Origin: Mycolicibacterium aurum | Lineage (GTDB): Bacteria > Actinomycetota > Actinomycetes > Mycobacteriales > Mycobacteriaceae | DNA length: 64,000 bases | Direction: 5' to 3' | NCBI GenBank assembly: GCA_900078775.1 | Contig: LT549889.1 | Coordinates: forward strand, 1,240,001-1,304,000 | Part shown: positions 1 to 8,582 of the stretch, piece after piece | How positions within the stretch are numbered: position 1 is the stretch's first letter | How the letters are laid out: every line of letters starts with the position of its first letter | Made by a program: the position numbers and the translations under genes | Notes under the pieces: model-generated | Database searches by the model: none | Told to the model about the DNA's origin: nothing | What the model saw: only the letters and a program-made list of their open reading frames with translations

Positions 1-405
1 ATCGACGATGCGCTGCGGCTGCGGGAGATCCTGGAGGTCGGCGCCGCACGGATGGCGGCCGGGCGCACCCTGAGCGCGGCCGAGGACGAGACCCTGCGCA
101 GCCGGCTCGCCGACGTCACCGGGGCGGCGTCGGAGGACTACCGCCGGCTGGACTCGCGGCTGCATCTGGCCATCGCCGAGGCGGCCGGCTCACCCTCGCT
201 GGTGCCGCTGGTGGCCGAGAACCGGATGCGGGTCAACGCCCTGCTCGACCAGATCCCGCTGCTGGCACGCAATATCGCGCATTCGGACGAGCAGCACGAG
301 GCCATCGTGGCGGCCATCCTGGCCGGCGACGAACAGGCGGCCGCCGACGCGATGTGCGCCCACCTGGCCGGCTCGGCGGCGCTGCTGCACGGATTCCTGG
401 ACTGA
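1..405 (+). CDS. GntR-family regulator, FCD domain (5' truncated)
   Basis: The first 134 codons are open from base 1 and end at TGA 403-405, so the N-terminal winged helix lies outside the window. What remains is an all-alpha FCD ligand-binding domain of the FadR subgroup: an early helix with ILEVGAARMAA, the metal/ligand-type helix RRLDSRLHLAIAEAAGSPSL with Asp and His, then SDEQHEAIVAAILAGD and a late MCAHL histidine. These Asp/His positions usually hold a metal that helps bind a carboxylic acid effector. The target and effector cannot be told from this fragment. The next gene starts 16 nt later but has its own -10 element, so it need not be in the same operon. Confidence 0.85.
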   Translation: MDDALRLREILEVGAARMAAGRTLSAAEDETLRSRLADVTGAASEDYRRLDSRLHLAIAEAAGSPSLVPLVAENRMRVNALLDQIPLLARNIAHSDEQHEAIVAAILAGDEQAAADAMCAHLAGSAALLHGFLD

Positions 406-408
406 GGC

Positions 409-414
409 TAGATT
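409..414 (+). promoter_or_regulatory. -10 element of the ArsR gene (leaderless)
   Basis: TAGATT lies 7 nt before the ATG at 422. In mycobacteria a TANNNT at this distance places the transcript start at or next to the start codon. No Shine-Dalgarno sequence is present. Confidence 0.45.
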
Positions 415-421
415 TGCAGCC

Positions 422-742
422 ATGACCGATCCCTCGGTGGTGGCGCGGGCCTCGTCGGCGCTGGCCGACGTCGACACCGCCGGCTGGGCGCAGCGGTTCG
501 ACCTGCTGTCGGATCCGCACCGCCTGGAGATCCTGCTGAGCCTGCACCGGGCGCCGGGCATCTGCGTCGGCGACCTGGCCGCGGCGCTGGGCCGCTCCGA
601 GAACGCGGTGTCCCAGGCCCTGCGCATCCTGCGTCAGCAGGGCTGGGTGAGCAGTGTGCGGGTGGGCCGGACGGTCAGCTACCGGCTCGACGACGAGATC
701 GTGCACGATCTGCTGCACTGGATCGGCGCCGGGCACAGCTGA
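422..742 (+). CDS. ArsR/SmtB-family regulator, probably metal sensing
   Basis: This 106-residue protein is a complete single winged-helix repressor of ArsR/SmtB size. LSDPHRLEILLSL opens the DNA-binding fold, GRSENAVSQALRILRQQGWV is the recognition helix region and VGRTVSYRL the beta wing. The C-terminal helix carries Asp and His residues (DDEIVHDLLHW, then GH at the end). This resembles the alpha-5 metal site of NmtR/KmtR-type nickel-cobalt sensors, although the exact ligand spacing is not proven. It lies about 0.9 kb upstream of a cobalt/nickel ECF importer, which supports a role in Ni/Co homeostasis. The alternative is a thiol or other small-molecule sensor; the single Cys in ICVGDL is not the classical ELCVCDL motif. 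Confidence 0.8.
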   Translation: MTDPSVVARASSALADVDTAGWAQRFDLLSDPHRLEILLSLHRAPGICVGDLAAALGRSENAVSQALRILRQQGWVSSVRVGRTVSYRLDDEIVHDLLHWIGAGHS

Positions 743-800
743 CCGGGAGCAATTCGGTCAAACCGGTATCAACACCGCCGGCGGGGATCACCATCGGTGT

Positions 801-1613
801 ATGAGTACCGACGCCGATCGCGCGGTGAAGGCGAAGCACCGCGCCCTGTGGGCCTCCGGCGACTACGTCGCGGTGGCCCGCGAGCTCATCCCCGAACTCG
901 GCGCCGAACTGGTGCGCGCCTGCCGCGTCCGGACCGGGGACCGGGTACTCGACGTCGCCGCCGGGGCCGGGAACGCCGCGATCCCGGCGGCCCTGGCCGG
1001 CGCAGCGGTGACCGCCAGTGACCTCACCCCGGAACTGTTCGAGGCCGGGCGCGCCCACGCGGCGCAGCAAGGTGCCGAACTGGAATGGGTGCAGGCCGAC
1101 GCCGAGGCGATGCCGTTCCCGGACAACTCCTTCGATGTCGTGATGTCGTGTGTCGGGGTGATGTTCGCGCCGCGCCATCAGCTGGCCGCCGACGAGCTGG
1201 TGCGGGTCTGCCGCCCCGGTGGCACCATCGGCCTGATCAACTGGACACCAACGGGTTTCGTCGGCCGGCTGTTCGCCACCATGAAACCCTATGCGCCGCC
1301 GCCCCCGCCCGGGGCCAGTCCGGCACCGCTGTGGGGGGACGAGGCGCATGTCTTGGAGTTGTTCGCCGACCGGGTCGCCGATGTCGCCTTCCGGCACCAG
1401 AGCGTGGCATTCGAGCACTGCGCCGATCCGCTGGAGTTCCGGGAGTACTGGAAACGCAACTACGGGCCCACCATCGCGACCTACGCGTTCAACGCCGACC
1501 AACCCGATCGGCTCGCCGCGCTGGACGAGGCGTTCCTGGGCTTCCTGGTCGACACCCAGCGCGACGGTCACTGGGACGCCGAGTACCTGCTGGTGACCGG
1601 GACGGTCGGATAG
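801..1613 (+). CDS. class I SAM-dependent methyltransferase
   Basis: A 270-residue Rossmann-fold methyltransferase. Motif I is VLDVAAGAGNAAIPAA (about residues 55-70), followed by an acidic residue region TASDLTPEL, motif III-like VQADAEAMPFPDNSFDVVMS and the RVCRPGGTIGLINW strand. These are typical of the UbiE/Methyltransf_11 group. The substrate is unknown; the C-terminal third (WKRNYGPTIATYAF) is a lid-like region. ATG 801 is preferred because the open frame upstream overlaps the regulator out of frame. It sits between the ArsR regulator and the metal importer, 59 nt after the regulator, so it may be co-transcribed with it. Confidence 0.85.
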   Translation: MSTDADRAVKAKHRALWASGDYVAVARELIPELGAELVRACRVRTGDRVLDVAAGAGNAAIPAALAGAAVTASDLTPELFEAGRAHAAQQGAELEWVQADAEAMPFPDNSFDVVMSCVGVMFAPRHQLAADELVRVCRPGGTIGLINWTPTGFVGRLFATMKPYAPPPPPGASPAPLWGDEAHVLELFADRVADVAFRHQSVAFEHCADPLEFREYWKRNYGPTIATYAFNADQPDRLAALDEAFLGFLVDTQRDGHWDAEYLLVTGTVG

Positions 1614-1627
1614 CTGATCGTCTGTTC

Positions 1628-1639
1628 ATCTGGACAGAT
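1628..1639 (+). promoter_or_regulatory. inverted repeat upstream of cbiM, operator candidate
   Basis: ATCTGGACAGAT has perfect 5-bp arms (ATCTG/CAGAT) around GA. It sits 14 nt upstream of the TAGGCT -10 of the cbiMNQO promoter, where a repressor or metal sensor could act. Assignment to the nearby ArsR protein is inference only. Confidence 0.35.
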
Positions 1640-1653
1640 ATAGGCAGGGGTCT

Positions 1654-1659
1654 TAGGCT
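1654..1659 (+). promoter_or_regulatory. -10 element of the cbiMNQO operon
   Basis: TAGGCT stands 6 nt before an in-frame ATG at 1666 and 27 nt before the ATG at 1687 chosen for CbiM. A leaderless transcript starting near 1666 would add seven residues to CbiM. Confidence 0.4.
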
Positions 1660-1686
1660 CGATGGATGACCGAGCGGCTCGTCGCC

Positions 1687-2340
1687 ATGCACCTGAGCGA
1701 CGGCATCATCAGTGCCCCCATCTCACTGTTGTTCGCGGCGATAGCCGTTGCCGCCCTTGGCTTCTGCGGCTGGCGCGCGCAGCGTGAACTCGATGAGCGC
1801 ACGGTGCCGCTGGCCGGGCTGGTGGCCGCGTTCATCTTCGCTGTGCAGATGGTGAACTTCCCGATCCTGCCCGGGGTGAGCGGTCATCTGATCGGTGGCG
1901 CACTGGCCGCGATCCTGGTCGGCCCGTACACCGGGGCGCTGTGCGTGTCGATCGTGCTGGTGGTGCAGAGCCTGTTGTTCGCCGACGGTGGTGTCAGTGC
2001 GCTGGGTGCCAACATCACCAACATGTCGCTGATCGGCGTCGCGGCGGGTTACGGCACCGCGGTGCTGGCCTACCGGCTCACCCGGCGTCTGGGCCCTTCG
2101 GCGTTCATCGCGGCCGTCGTCGGGACCGTCTGCGCGGCAATGGGCTTCGTCGTCGAGTATGCGCTCGGCGGGGCCGCCCCGGCCTCGCTGAGCACCGTCG
2201 CCGGCTACATGTTCGGCACCCACCTGCTGATCGGGATCGGTGAGGGGGTGATCACCGCGCTCACCGTCGTCGCGGTCGCCCGCACCCGCCCGGACCTGGT
2301 GTACCTGCTGCGCGGCAGCCGGTGGGCGGTGCCGGCATGA
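1687..2340 (+). CDS. cbiM: ECF cobalt/nickel transporter S-component CbiM
   Basis: This is the substrate-binding integral membrane component of an energy-coupling factor importer for Co2+ or Ni2+ (217 residues, 6-7 hydrophobic segments). The family binds the metal with the amino terminus, His2 and a later His. Here the chosen start gives MHLSDGIISAP, and the second histidine is in GVSGHLIGG. Because His2 must be exposed, ATG 1687 is preferred over the in-frame ATG at 1666, which would prepend MTERLVA, too short for a signal peptide. The 3' end overlaps cbiN by ATGA, so the operon is translationally coupled. Cobalt versus nickel cannot be decided from sequence; cobalamin genes 7 kb downstream favour cobalt. 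Confidence 0.88.
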   Translation: MHLSDGIISAPISLLFAAIAVAALGFCGWRAQRELDERTVPLAGLVAAFIFAVQMVNFPILPGVSGHLIGGALAAILVGPYTGALCVSIVLVVQSLLFADGGVSALGANITNMSLIGVAAGYGTAVLAYRLTRRLGPSAFIAAVVGTVCAAMGFVVEYALGGAAPASLSTVAGYMFGTHLLIGIGEGVITALTVVAVARTRPDLVYLLRGSRWAVPA

Positions 2341-2645
2341 AGCCCTGGGCCGCAGCGCTGATCCTCACCCTGCTGATCGCCGGCGGAATCTCCTACCTGG
2401 CCAGCCCCAGCCCGGACGGCTTGGACTCGGCGACGCTGCAGGGCTGCCAGGTCGTCGAGGTCGACGGCGCCGAGGAACTCACCGGCAGCTGCATCGCCCA
2501 GCACGCCGAGGAACACGCACTGGCCGGCTCACCGCTGGCCGACTACACGCTGTCCGGGCACGACGGCACCGGCGGCCTGGCCGGGGTGATCGGCGTACTG
2601 GTCACGCTGGTCCTGGCCGGGGGACTGTTCCGGATCCTGGCGTGA
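2337..2645 (+). CDS. cbiN: CbiN-like PDGLE-domain ECF subunit
   Basis: A 102-residue protein with an N-terminal membrane helix (ALILTLLIAGGISYL), an extracytoplasmic segment beginning SPDGLDSATLQG and including SPLADYTLSGHDG, and a second helix (LAGVIGVLVTLVLAGG). This two-helix layout with a PDGL motif is the PDGLE/CbiN accessory subunit that assists CbiM in metal loading. Two cysteines (GCQ, SCI) lie in the loop and could pair outside the cell. The start codon overlaps the cbiM stop (ATGA) and the stop overlaps the GTG of the next gene, so all four transporter genes are tightly coupled. Confidence 0.8.
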   Translation: MKPWAAALILTLLIAGGISYLASPSPDGLDSATLQGCQVVEVDGAEELTGSCIAQHAEEHALAGSPLADYTLSGHDGTGGLAGVIGVLVTLVLAGGLFRILA

Positions 2646-3412
2646 GCGCCGGGCACGCGCACCCGCTGTACCGGGACGGGAACTCGGCCGTGCACCGGGC
2701 TCCCGCCGAGGTGAAGATCGTCTGCCTGCTGCTGGTGGTGCTGGCCGTGGTCGCCACCCCACGGGAGATGGTCTGGCCGTACGCGATCTACGCGGTGGGG
2801 ATCCTCGCGGTCTGGCGCTGGGCCCGCATCCCGCTGCGCTGGGTGCTGCCGCGGATGCTGATCGAGGCGCCGTTCGTGGTGCTCGCGGTGCTGCTGCCGT
2901 TCGCCGAGGGCGGTGCACGGATCACCGTCGCCGGGGTCGAGCTTTCGGTCGGTGGGTTGTGGGCCGCGTGGGGCATCGTGGTGAAGGGCACCCTGGGTGT
3001 GGCCGCCTCGCTGACGGTGGCGGCCACCACCTCGGCGCGGGAACTGCCCGTCGCGCTGAGCCGGCTCGGGGTACCCGCCCTGGTGACCTCGATGCTGGTG
3101 CTGATGATCCGCTACATCGACGTGCTCGGTGACGAAGCGCGCCGGATGCGGATGGCCCGGCTGTCCCGTGGGGACTCGCCGCGGCTGTTGCACCAGGCCG
3201 GCGCCGTCGCGCGCGGCATCGGGGTGCTCTTCCTGCGGTCCTATGAGCGCGGCGAACGGGTCTATCTGGCCATGCTGTCGCGCGGATTCGACGGCCGGGT
3301 ACCCGAACTGGCGCTCGGCACGGCCCGGGCCCGGGCCGCGGACTGGTCGGTGGCCCTGCTGCCCGCGGCGGCCGCGCTCACGGTGTCCGCATCGGCGTGG
3401 GTGCTGCGGTGA
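2642..3412 (+). CDS. cbiQ: ECF transporter T-component CbiQ
   Basis: The 256-residue transmembrane coupling protein of the ECF importer. It has four to five hydrophobic segments in the N-terminal two thirds and, in the cytoplasmic coupling helices, two Ala-Arg-Gly type signatures: MARLSRG (about residue 174) and AMLSRGF (about residue 211). EcfT proteins use these to contact the ATPases. GTG 2642 overlaps the previous stop as GTGA, and the 3' end overlaps cbiO in the same way. Confidence 0.87.
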   Translation: MSAGHAHPLYRDGNSAVHRAPAEVKIVCLLLVVLAVVATPREMVWPYAIYAVGILAVWRWARIPLRWVLPRMLIEAPFVVLAVLLPFAEGGARITVAGVELSVGGLWAAWGIVVKGTLGVAASLTVAATTSARELPVALSRLGVPALVTSMLVLMIRYIDVLGDEARRMRMARLSRGDSPRLLHQAGAVARGIGVLFLRSYERGERVYLAMLSRGFDGRVPELALGTARARAADWSVALLPAAAALTVSASAWVLR

Positions 3413-4146
3413 GCCACGCCGCCGTCCGGGTGGCCGGGCTCGAGCACGTCTATCCCGACGGGCACCGGGCCCTGGCCGGCGTCGACCTCGAGGTGGCGGC
3501 GGGGGAGCGGGTCGCCGTGCTCGGGCCGAACGGGGCCGGCAAGACCACGCTCATGCTCGCGCTCAACGGTGTGCTCACCCCGACCCGGGGCACCGTGACC
3601 ATCGGCGAGACCACGGTGGGGCGCAAGACGCTGCGGGAGATCCGCCGCCGTGTCGGGCTGGTCTTCCAGGATCCCGACGATCAGTTGTTCATGCCGACGG
3701 TCGCCCAGGATGTGGCGTTCGGGCCGGCGAACTTCGGGGTCGGCGGGGCCGAGTTGACCCGCCGGGTGGCCGAGGCGCTGGCCGCGGTCTCGATGACCGA
3801 GCACGCCGAGCGCAGCCCCGCGCACCTGTCGCTGGGGCAGCGCCGCCGCGCCGCGCTGGCCACCGTGCTGGCCTGCGATCCCGACATCCTGGTGCTCGAC
3901 GAACCGTCGGCCAATCTCGATCCGCAGGCGCGACGTGTTCTCGCCGAGACCCTGTCCGGGTTGGCTGCCACCCTGCTGGTGGTCACCCACGACCTGCCGT
4001 ATGCCGCCCAGTTGTGTTCCCGCGCAGTGATTCTGGATGGGGGGCGGGTGGTCGGCGACGGGCCGATGGCCGAGATCCTCGGCGATGCCGCGCTGCTGGC
4101 CGCGCACCGGCTCGAACTGCCCTGGGGTTTCACCGTCACCGGCTGA
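3409..4146 (+). CDS. cbiO: ECF transporter ATPase CbiO
   Basis: An ABC ATPase of 245 residues energising the CbiMNQ importer. It has Walker A GPNGAGKTT (about residue 41), Q-loop VFQDPDDQLF (the DDQ form is typical of EcfA), signature LSLGQRRRAAL, Walker B DILVLDEPSANLDP and the switch His in VVTHDL. GTG 3409 is chosen because it overlaps the cbiQ stop; an in-frame GTG at 3397 would lie inside cbiQ. One ATPase gene is present, so the complex probably uses a CbiO homodimer. It converges with mtr, whose stop is 3 nt away, with no visible terminator between them. Confidence 0.88.
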   Translation: MSHAAVRVAGLEHVYPDGHRALAGVDLEVAAGERVAVLGPNGAGKTTLMLALNGVLTPTRGTVTIGETTVGRKTLREIRRRVGLVFQDPDDQLFMPTVAQDVAFGPANFGVGGAELTRRVAEALAAVSMTEHAERSPAHLSLGQRRRAALATVLACDPDILVLDEPSANLDPQARRVLAETLSGLAATLLVVTHDLPYAAQLCSRAVILDGGRVVGDGPMAEILGDAALLAAHRLELPWGFTVTG

Positions 4147-4149
4147 GGT

Positions 4150-5544
4150 CTATTCGGTGAGACCGAGCAACGCGTTCTCGACCACCTCCGGCAGTGCCGG
4201 GTGGATCCAATACTGGCCGGTGGCAACCTCTTTGGCGGTCTGGCCGAAGCTGATCGCCTGGATCAGCGGTTGGATGATCGAGGAGGCCTGATAGCCCATG
4301 ATGTGCGCGCCGAGCAACTTGCCGGTGGTACGGTCGCCGATCAACTTGGCGATCCCGGTCTTGTCCTCCATCGCCCAGCCGTAGGCGGTGGCGCTGTAGT
4401 CCTGAACCTTCACCACGATGTCATGGCCGGCCTCGCGGGCCTGCGCTTCGGTGAGCCCGACGGTGGCCAACTGCGGGTCGGTGAACACCGCCGACGGCAC
4501 GTACCGGTGATCGCTGGGCACCATGGCCGCGGTGTCGTCCCAGTCGCACAGCAGATTGTGCCGCACCACCCGCATCTCGTGGTTGGCCACATGTTTGAGC
4601 TGGAACTTCGAGGACACATCGCCCAGCGCCCACACGCCGCGCGCGGAGGTGCGCTGGTACTCGTCGACCACCACCTGCCCGTCGTCCACCCGGACCCCGG
4701 CCAGTTCGGCGTCGAGCAGATCGCCGTTGGGTTGGCGCCCGGTGGCCACCAGCAGCGCGTCGCCGGCCAGCTCGGTGCCGTCGTCGAGGCGCAGCAGCAC
4801 CCCGTCGCCCTCGCACGGGCTGGAGCCGATCACGTTGACGTGCGTGCGCAGATCCCATTTGGCGGCGGCCAGTTCGGTGAACCGGTGCCAGAGCGTGTCA
4901 TCGCAGTGCGTCAGCAGGCCGGGGCCGCGCACCACCATGGTCACCTTCACCCCGAGGGAGGAGAACACGTGCGCGAACTCGGCGGCCACGAACCCGCCGC
5001 CGACGATCACCATGTGCTCGGGCAGCTCGTCGATCCGCATCACGTTGTCGCTGGTGTAGTACTTGACCCCGCACTCGGTGATGGCCGGCGGCACCACCGC
5101 GCGGGCACCCGCGGCGAGCACCACCTGATCGCTGCTGAACTCCGCGCCGTCCTCGGTGCGCAGCGTGTACCGGCCGTCGGCGATGCCGGTGAACCGGGTG
5201 TGGCTGCCGTAGACGTCGATGTTGGGCAGGCTGCGCTTGTAGGCCTCGCCGCCTTGGGCGATCGGGTCGATGCGGCCGAACACCCGGGACACGATGTCGG
5301 GCCAGCGCACCTTGTCGATGTGCGCGTCGATCCCGAACCGGGAACTCTCCCGCACCGTGTGGGCGACCTCGGCGGCGTAGACGAACATCTTCGTCGGGAT
5401 GCAGCCGACGTTCAGGCAGGTGCCGCCGAAGGTGCCCTGCTCGCAGATCGCGATGCGCATATCGGCGTAGCGGGAATCGAAGTCCGTATCCGGGATGCTG
5501 TTCCCCGAACCCGTGCCGATGATGGTCAGGTCGTAGTGCTCCAC
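4150..5544 (-). CDS. mtr: mycothione reductase
   Basis: A 464-residue FAD/NADPH disulfide oxidoreductase that reduces mycothiol disulfide, the actinobacterial counterpart of glutathione reductase. Visible features are the FAD-binding IIGTGSGN at the N-terminus, the redox-active pair in GGTCLNVGCIPTK (Cys about 43 and 48), NADPH-binding VIVGGGFVAAEFAHVF, ALGDVS and the C-terminal dimer-interface HPALPEVVENAL with the catalytic His-Glu. The IIGTGSGNS form of the FAD motif is characteristic of mycothione rather than glutathione reductases. The GTG start is 12 nt downstream of the stop of the hydrolase gene, so the two form an operon, in the order I recall for Rv2854-Rv2855. Confidence 0.95.
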   Translation of the reverse strand: MEHYDLTIIGTGSGNSIPDTDFDSRYADMRIAICEQGTFGGTCLNVGCIPTKMFVYAAEVAHTVRESSRFGIDAHIDKVRWPDIVSRVFGRIDPIAQGGEAYKRSLPNIDVYGSHTRFTGIADGRYTLRTEDGAEFSSDQVVLAAGARAVVPPAITECGVKYYTSDNVMRIDELPEHMVIVGGGFVAAEFAHVFSSLGVKVTMVVRGPGLLTHCDDTLWHRFTELAAAKWDLRTHVNVIGSSPCEGDGVLLRLDDGTELAGDALLVATGRQPNGDLLDAELAGVRVDDGQVVVDEYQRTSARGVWALGDVSSKFQLKHVANHEMRVVRHNLLCDWDDTAAMVPSDHRYVPSAVFTDPQLATVGLTEAQAREAGHDIVVKVQDYSATAYGWAMEDKTGIAKLIGDRTTGKLLGAHIMGYQASSIIQPLIQAISFGQTAKEVATGQYWIHPALPEVVENALLGLTE

Positions 5545-5556
5545 GCGGGCCGTCCT

Positions 5557-6546
5557 CTATCCGGTCTGGGGGTTGGTCGTGCTGCGGCTGCGGAGGTACC
5601 CGTCCAGCCAGGCGTCTAGTTCGCGGTAGGCCACCGCCCGCGGTTCGGGCAGCGACAGGAAGACATCGTGTTTGGCGTCGGCGACGGGCACCACGGTCAG
5701 CCGGTTGCCCACGCACCCGGTCCAGCGGGCGATCTGGGTGACGTCGAGGACCGCGTCGCCGCGCTGGATCCGCGCGGGATCGCCGGACTCGGCGACGCTG
5801 TGGTCCGAACGCAGGATCAGGCTGGGCACCCCGACGTCCAGGCCGCGGTGCAGCATCCGCTGCCCGCGCCGGATCGCGTTGATCCAGCCGAAGGTGACCG
5901 GGAACCCGCCGACCGGTTTCCACTCCAGGTTGTACTCGAACTCACCGAAGTAGTCGCGATGCAGGCTGGTGCCGTACCCGTTCGGGGTCGGCTTGCGTAC
6001 CACCTGGGTGCCCCGGAACCGGGCCAGCGCCCGCAGCGCCGCCGAGGTCGGCGGGGTGCGCAGGATGGCCGGCCCGTGCAGATCGAAGAACGGGCTGTTG
6101 AGCACCAGGCCGCTGACCGGGCCGAGTTCACCGCACCGGCGCAGCCGGTCCAGCCACAGCGAGACGATCAGCCCGCCGGCGGAATGCCCGTAGACCAGGG
6201 TGTCGTCGGCGCCGATGACCTCCAGCGCCGCCCGCAGCGCCGGGTCGTAGTGGGCCAGGTCGGAGGTGAAGTGCGGGGTCTGGCCGGCGCGCCGGGACCG
6301 GCCACACTTGGGCAGGTCCAGGGCGTACACGGTGAAACCGCGGCCGGCCAGGTGATCGGCCAGTTCGGTGTGGAAGAAGTAGTCGGTGTAACCGTGCACC
6401 AGCAACATCGCACGCTCGCCCCGTGCCGGCGGCGCACCCCGGCGCACCAGGGTGGCGACCAGTTCACCCTCCCCGTCGGGGTCGGTGCCCAGAGCCAGCG
6501 GCCGCTGCCGATAGCCGGGTAAGACGTCAGGCTCCCAGCCGGTCAC
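5557..6546 (-). CDS. alpha/beta hydrolase (lysophospholipase-like)
   Basis: A serine hydrolase with the oxyanion region LLVHGYTDYFFH, nucleophile elbow VYGHSAGGLIV and late acid and His regions (ILRSDHSVAES, ADAKHDVFLSLPEPR). The layout matches the Hydrolase_4/monoacylglycerol lipase-like group; the substrate is unknown. GTG 6546 is preferred over an upstream in-frame ATG at 6588 because a TAGAGT -10 lies 7 nt before it, implying a leaderless transcript, and because the longer form would almost reach the divergent mqo. The protein has 329 residues (343 from the longer start). It is transcribed with mtr. Confidence 0.82.
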   Translation of the reverse strand: MTGWEPDVLPGYRQRPLALGTDPDGEGELVATLVRRGAPPARGERAMLLVHGYTDYFFHTELADHLAGRGFTVYALDLPKCGRSRRAGQTPHFTSDLAHYDPALRAALEVIGADDTLVYGHSAGGLIVSLWLDRLRRCGELGPVSGLVLNSPFFDLHGPAILRTPPTSAALRALARFRGTQVVRKPTPNGYGTSLHRDYFGEFEYNLEWKPVGGFPVTFGWINAIRRGQRMLHRGLDVGVPSLILRSDHSVAESGDPARIQRGDAVLDVTQIARWTGCVGNRLTVVPVADAKHDVFLSLPEPRAVAYRELDAWLDGYLRSRSTTNPQTG

Positions 6547-6553
6547 GCCAGCC

Positions 6554-6559
6554 ACTCTA
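6554..6559 (-). promoter_or_regulatory. -10 element of the hydrolase-mtr operon
   Basis: On the minus strand TAGAGT is 7 nt before GTG 6546. It is divergent from the mqo promoter 50 bp away, so the two operons share this short control region. Confidence 0.45.
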
Positions 6560-6601
6560 GTGACCCGCACAGCCCGGCCGCTTGCCATGCCGGCGGCGGG
6601 A

Positions 6602-6607
6602 TAACCT
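6602..6607 (+). promoter_or_regulatory. -10 element of mqo (leaderless)
   Basis: TAACCT lies 6 nt before GTG 6614 with no Shine-Dalgarno sequence between, consistent with leaderless mqo mRNA. Confidence 0.45.
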
Positions 6608-6613
6608 TATTGG

Positions 6614-8107
6614 GTGTCTGACACGAAAGTAGCTAAGACGGACGTGGTGCTCGTCGGCGCGGGAATCATGAGCGCCACCCTCGGCGCCCTGCTGCGGCTG
6701 GTGGAGCCCGACTGGTCGATCACGTTGATCGAGCGACTCGACGGTGCCGCCGCCGAGAGCAGCGATCCGTGGAACAACGCCGGCACCGGGCATTCCGCGC
6801 TCTGTGAGCTGAACTACACGCCGCAGAAGTCCGACGGCACGATCGACACCGCCAAGGCCATCACGGTCAACGAGCAGTTCCAGGTCTCCCGGCAGTTCTG
6901 GGCCTACGCCGTGGAGAACGGTGTGCTGCCCGACGTGCGCAACTTCCTCAACCCGATCCCGCACGTGAGCTTCGTGCAGGGCGCGGCCAACGTGGAGTAC
7001 CTGCGCGCCCGCTACGACGCGCTGGTGAGCAACCCGCTGTTCTCGACGATGGAGTTCATCGACGACCGCGACGAGTTCACCCGCCGGCTGCCGTTCATGG
7101 CGGCCAAGCGCGACTTCCGCGATCCGGTCGCGCTGAACTGGACCCAGGCCGGCACCGACGTGGACTTCGGTTCGCTGTCGCGCCAGCTGCTCGGCTACTC
7201 GGCGAGCCAGGGGATGACCACGCTGTTCGGCCACGATGTGCGCGATCTGCGCCAGGGCTCGGACGGCACCTGGACGGTCAAGGTCACCAACCGCCGCACC
7301 GGGGCCAAGAGCACCATCAACGCCAAGTTCGTGTTCGTCGGCGCCGGCGGCGGTGCGCTGCCGCTGCTGCAGAAGGCGGGCATCAAGGAGGCCAAGGGCT
7401 TCGGCGGCTTCCCGGTCGGCGGCGCGTTCCTGCGCACCGGCAACCAGGAGCTGACCGCCGGGCACCAGGCCAAGGTGTACGGCCTGCCGCCGCTGGGCGC
7501 CCCGCCGATGTCGGTGCCGCACCTGGACACCCGGGTGATCAACGGCAAGTCCTGGCTGCTGTTCGGCCCGTTCGCCGGCTGGTCCCCGAAGTTCCTCAAG
7601 CAGGGCAAGGTCACCGATCTGCCGCTATCGGTCAAGCCGGACAACCTGGCCTCGATGCTGGGCGTCGGCCTGACCGAGACCGGCCTGCTGAAGTACCTGA
7701 TCGGTCAGCTGCTGCTCAGCGAAAGCGCCCGGGTCGACACGCTGCGTGAATTCGCGCCCAGCGCAGTCGATTCGGACTGGGAGCTGGATGTGGCCGGGCA
7801 GCGGGTGCAGGTCATCCGGCGCAAGGGCGCCGGCGGGGTGCTGGAGTTCGGCACCACCGTGCTGTCCGCGGCCGACGGCAGCATCGCCGGTCTGCTGGGT
7901 GCCTCCCCGGGCGCCTCCACCGCGGTGCCGGCCATGCTCGAGGTGATGGAGCGCTGCTTCGCCGACCAGTACCAGGGCTGGGTTCCCAAGCTGAAGGAGA
8001 TGATCCCGTCGTTGGGCACCAAGCTGTCCGGGGAACCCGCGCTGTTCCGCGAGGTATGGGACTGGGGTACCAAGGTGCTCAAGCTGGACGAACCCGCAAC
8101 CGTGTGA
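6614..8107 (+). CDS. mqo: malate:quinone oxidoreductase
   Basis: A 497-residue FAD-dependent peripheral membrane dehydrogenase that oxidises malate to oxaloacetate and passes electrons to menaquinone, bypassing NAD-linked malate dehydrogenase in the TCA cycle. It has the N-terminal dinucleotide motif [16 protein letters not shown], the hallmark [35 protein letters not shown] in the middle and [19 protein letters not shown] near the end. Length and motifs match the Mqo family throughout. The gene is followed at 13 nt by a GNAT gene, as in other mycobacteria. Confidence 0.95.
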   Translation: MSDTKVAKTDVVLVGAGIMSATLGALLRLVEPDWSITLIERLDGAAAESSDPWNNAGTGHSALCELNYTPQKSDGTIDTAKAITVNEQFQVSRQFWAYAVENGVLPDVRNFLNPIPHVSFVQGAANVEYLRARYDALVSNPLFSTMEFIDDRDEFTRRLPFMAAKRDFRDPVALNWTQAGTDVDFGSLSRQLLGYSASQGMTTLFGHDVRDLRQGSDGTWTVKVTNRRTGAKSTINAKFVFVGAGGGALPLLQKAGIKEAKGFGGFPVGGAFLRTGNQELTAGHQAKVYGLPPLGAPPMSVPHLDTRVINGKSWLLFGPFAGWSPKFLKQGKVTDLPLSVKPDNLASMLGVGLTETGLLKYLIGQLLLSESARVDTLREFAPSAVDSDWELDVAGQRVQVIRRKGAGGVLEFGTTVLSAADGSIAGLLGASPGASTAVPAMLEVMERCFADQYQGWVPKLKEMIPSLGTKLSGEPALFREVWDWGTKVLKLDEPATV

Positions 8108-8120
8108 CGGAGGCCGCGCC

Positions 8121-8582
8121 ATGACGGTTGCGTTGCGCCGCAGCTGGGCCAAGGACCTGGACGCCGCCACCCTCTACCAGCTGCTCAGGCTGCGGGTCGA
8201 GGTGTTCGTCGTCGAGCAGGCCTGCCCGTACCCCGAGCTCGACGGCCGCGACCTGCTGGCCGAAACCCGCCACTTCTGGCTGGAAGGTGCTGACGGCCAA
8301 GTGATCTCGACGTTGCGCTTGATGGAGGAACACCCCGGCGGGGAGAAGGTCTTCCGGATCGGCCGGGTGTGCACCAAGCGCGCCGACCGTGGCCACGGGC
8401 ACACCACCCGGCTGATCCAGGCCGCCGTCGCCGAGGTGGGTAACCACCCGTGCCGCATCGACGCGCAGACCTATCTGGTGGACCTGTACGCCGCGCACGG
8501 GTTCGTCCGGGACGGCGATGAGTATGTGGAGGACGGCATCCCGCATGTGCCGATGATCCGGCCGGGAGCGGTGGTCCTGTGA
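8121..8582 (+). CDS. GNAT acetyltransferase (ElaA-like)
   Basis: A 153-residue Gcn5-related N-acetyltransferase. [27 protein letters not shown] is split between the first helix and the ElaA-type VEQ..PY.E.DG motif, and the acetyl-CoA loop is around [42 protein letters not shown] is the conserved end of ElaA proteins. The acceptor is unknown. It overlaps the start of the chelatase gene by 4 nt, so it belongs to the mqo-to-cob transcription unit. Confidence 0.85.
   Translation: MTVALRRSWAKDLDAATLYQLLRLRVEVFVVEQACPYPELDGRDLLAETRHFWLEGADGQVISTLRLMEEHPGGEKVFRIGRVCTKRADRGHGHTTRLIQAAVAEVGNHPCRIDAQTYLVDLYAAHGFVRDGDEYVEDGIPHVPMIRPGAVVL

Noticed and set aside
1614..1686. Cobalamin riboswitch before cbiM
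   Set aside because: The gap is only 73 nt, too short for the aptamer, and no B12-box-like sequence is seen.
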